In this document: piece after piece, positions 62,971 through 64,000 of the stretch | How positions within the stretch are numbered: the first letter of the stretch is position 1 | How the letters are laid out: each line of letters opens with the position of its first letter | DNA from: Capronia americana | Lineage: Eukaryota; Ascomycota; Eurotiomycetes; Chaetothyriales; Herpotrichiellaceae | Direction: 5' to 3' | Assembly (NCBI GenBank): GCA_016110215.1 | Contig: JADWQD010000005.1 | Location: 1,612,001-1,676,000, forward strand | Length of the DNA stretch: 64,000 bases | Translations under genes and position numbers: made by a program | The notes under the pieces: generated by a model | Told to the model about the DNA's origin: nothing | The model's input: only the letters and a program-made list of their open reading frames with translations | Database searches by the model: none

Positions 62971-64000
62971 TCACAACTCATCGTGACGCAGTTGCATCTT
63001 TTCCACCTTCTCCTTCACGTCTCTGGGCCAGTACGTTTGTATACCTCCACCTCCCCACTTTGTTGAAGGAAGGTCTTTTCTCTTCTCCCAGATTGCAGAT
63101 GAAGGCAACTGCCCCTTCAACCTCTCACTAACCGCATCCACCTCGTCCATGATTCTCATCAAATTACCACCCATGACGCCGCGCATCTCTTCTGGTGTCC
63201 AGCCTCGGGACAGAAGTTCAGCGACCTATCTGTGTAAGCGGAGACGGCATATGACGATCAAGATAGACTTACTATGTTCGGATACTTGCTGGCGTCTTCC
63301 AGCCCATCCACCGTGGTGTACATCCCGTCAAAGTCAGAGGCGATACCCACACGACTTCTACCAACAATGCTCGCAATATGCTCCATGTGATCGGCAACAC
63401 GAGAGACGTTCGCGCCAGGATCGGGGCCGATAAATGGCGGGAAGAAGATGGATTGTATGACACCGTCTTTCTGTCCTGGGCCATCACCGATCAATCTGAG
63501 GATATCATCCGGGACATTCCGCGGATGGTCCCAGAGTGCACGGGCGCCGGCGTGCGTCCAGACTACGGGTGCCTCGGACAGAGCAATGGCCTGTCTCATA
63601 GTCGGGACGGTCGTATGGGAAAGATCCACCATGATACCAACACGGTTCAGTTCTCTGATAAGCTCCTTTCCCAGCTCTGTCAACCCGTTGCCCTCGTGTG
63701 CCTGGGGTATGGGCGTTCCGGGCCCGCAAGACGAAGCAAACGCACTATGACAGGTATGGGTCAACGTCAGATAACGGACTCCGAGTTGAGCGAATACACG
63801 AAGCACGCCCAGGGAGTTGCCCAGAACATGGGTGCCTTCCATGCCAATGAGTGACGCGATCTTGCCGGCCCTGAACGCATCCCAAACCTCGGCCGATGAT
63901 CTGGCGTACTGTAAATCCCCGGGATGCCGCGCAATCATATTCTGGATGATGTCCAGCATCTCCATCGCGTCGCGAAGGTGGTTCGTCGGCGTGTTGAAAT
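62971..64000 (-). CDS. Membrane-type dipeptidase, M19 family (5' end outside window)
   Basis: Exons are 63273-64000 (continuing past the right edge) and 62971-63225, with a 47-nt intron (gtaagt...agatag). The visible C-terminal 327 residues or so contain the second part of the M19 binuclear zinc site: the bridging Glu in SLIGMEGTH, His in LTLTHTCHS, His in VDLSHTTV and GIASDFDG. The N-terminal HxD metal pair lies outside the window. The C-terminus (VMGGNLMRIMDEV) matches the conserved GxNxxR-type end of the barrel. Enzymes of this family split dipeptides, including those from glutathione degradation; some fungal members act in secondary metabolism. VVWTHAGARALWDHPRNVPDD is the expected DHPRN block. 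Confidence 0.93.

Overview
This window is nuclear DNA of a filamentous ascomycete (Pezizomycotina). The evidence is dense protein genes on both strands, short GT-AG introns (mostly 45-60 nt), and a gene set of Edc3, a COMPASS Shg1-like protein, a group VI histidine kinase, mitochondrial EF-Tu, Imp1 and mL38, with no bacterial operons. Family content (DUF7053, FTA2-like, ArAE_2/BRE4-like, PLAC8, fungal amidoligase) fits Eurotiomycetes, perhaps Chaetothyriales, but that rank is inference. I see no tRNA, rRNA, CRISPR array or intact transposon.

Layout. 0-9 kb: a catalase cut by the left edge, a DUF7053-type protein, a GIY-YIG-like T5orf172 protein and a PLAC8 protein. 9.8-14.8 kb: a secreted GH127-type glycosidase and the decapping activator Edc3. 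16-19.1 kb: an accessory-looking patch with an FTA2-like (kinase N-lobe-like) gene, a convergent PD-(D/E)XK-nuclease-like gene and the broken remains of a SAM methyltransferase. 19.3-26.4 kb: Pif1 helicase, a TIA1/Pub1 RNA-binding protein and an unrecognised protein with an activation-domain-like tail. 27-33.2 kb: an ArAE_2 membrane transporter, mitochondrial ribosomal mL38 and the Imp1 protease. 33.2-35.5 kb: a long gene-poor stretch. 35.5-45.4 kb: an amino-acid transporter, a fungal amidoligase with a cysteine cluster, a U-box cyclophilin, Ap4A phosphorylase and mitochondrial EF-Tu. 45.4-48.9 kb: an F-box protein between two coding-like relics. 48.9-64 kb: a GFA-type zinc protein, a small membrane protein, a Sln1-type hybrid histidine kinase, a Shg1-like protein, an eIF4E-like protein, a Dal5-type MFS permease and an M19 dipeptidase cut by the right edge.

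How the genes fit together. Most are conserved single-copy housekeeping genes. Several serve mitochondria (mL38, Imp1, EF-Tu, probably a Pif1 isoform). Several act on mRNA (Edc3, Pub1-like, eIF4E-like, U-box cyclophilin). The two accessory patches, 16-19 kb and 45.9-48.5 kb, are where decayed genes and unfamiliar proteins gather. Exon structures were worked out by hand from splice signals, reading frame and protein continuity. Their junctions are well supported in most genes but have not been tested against RNA.
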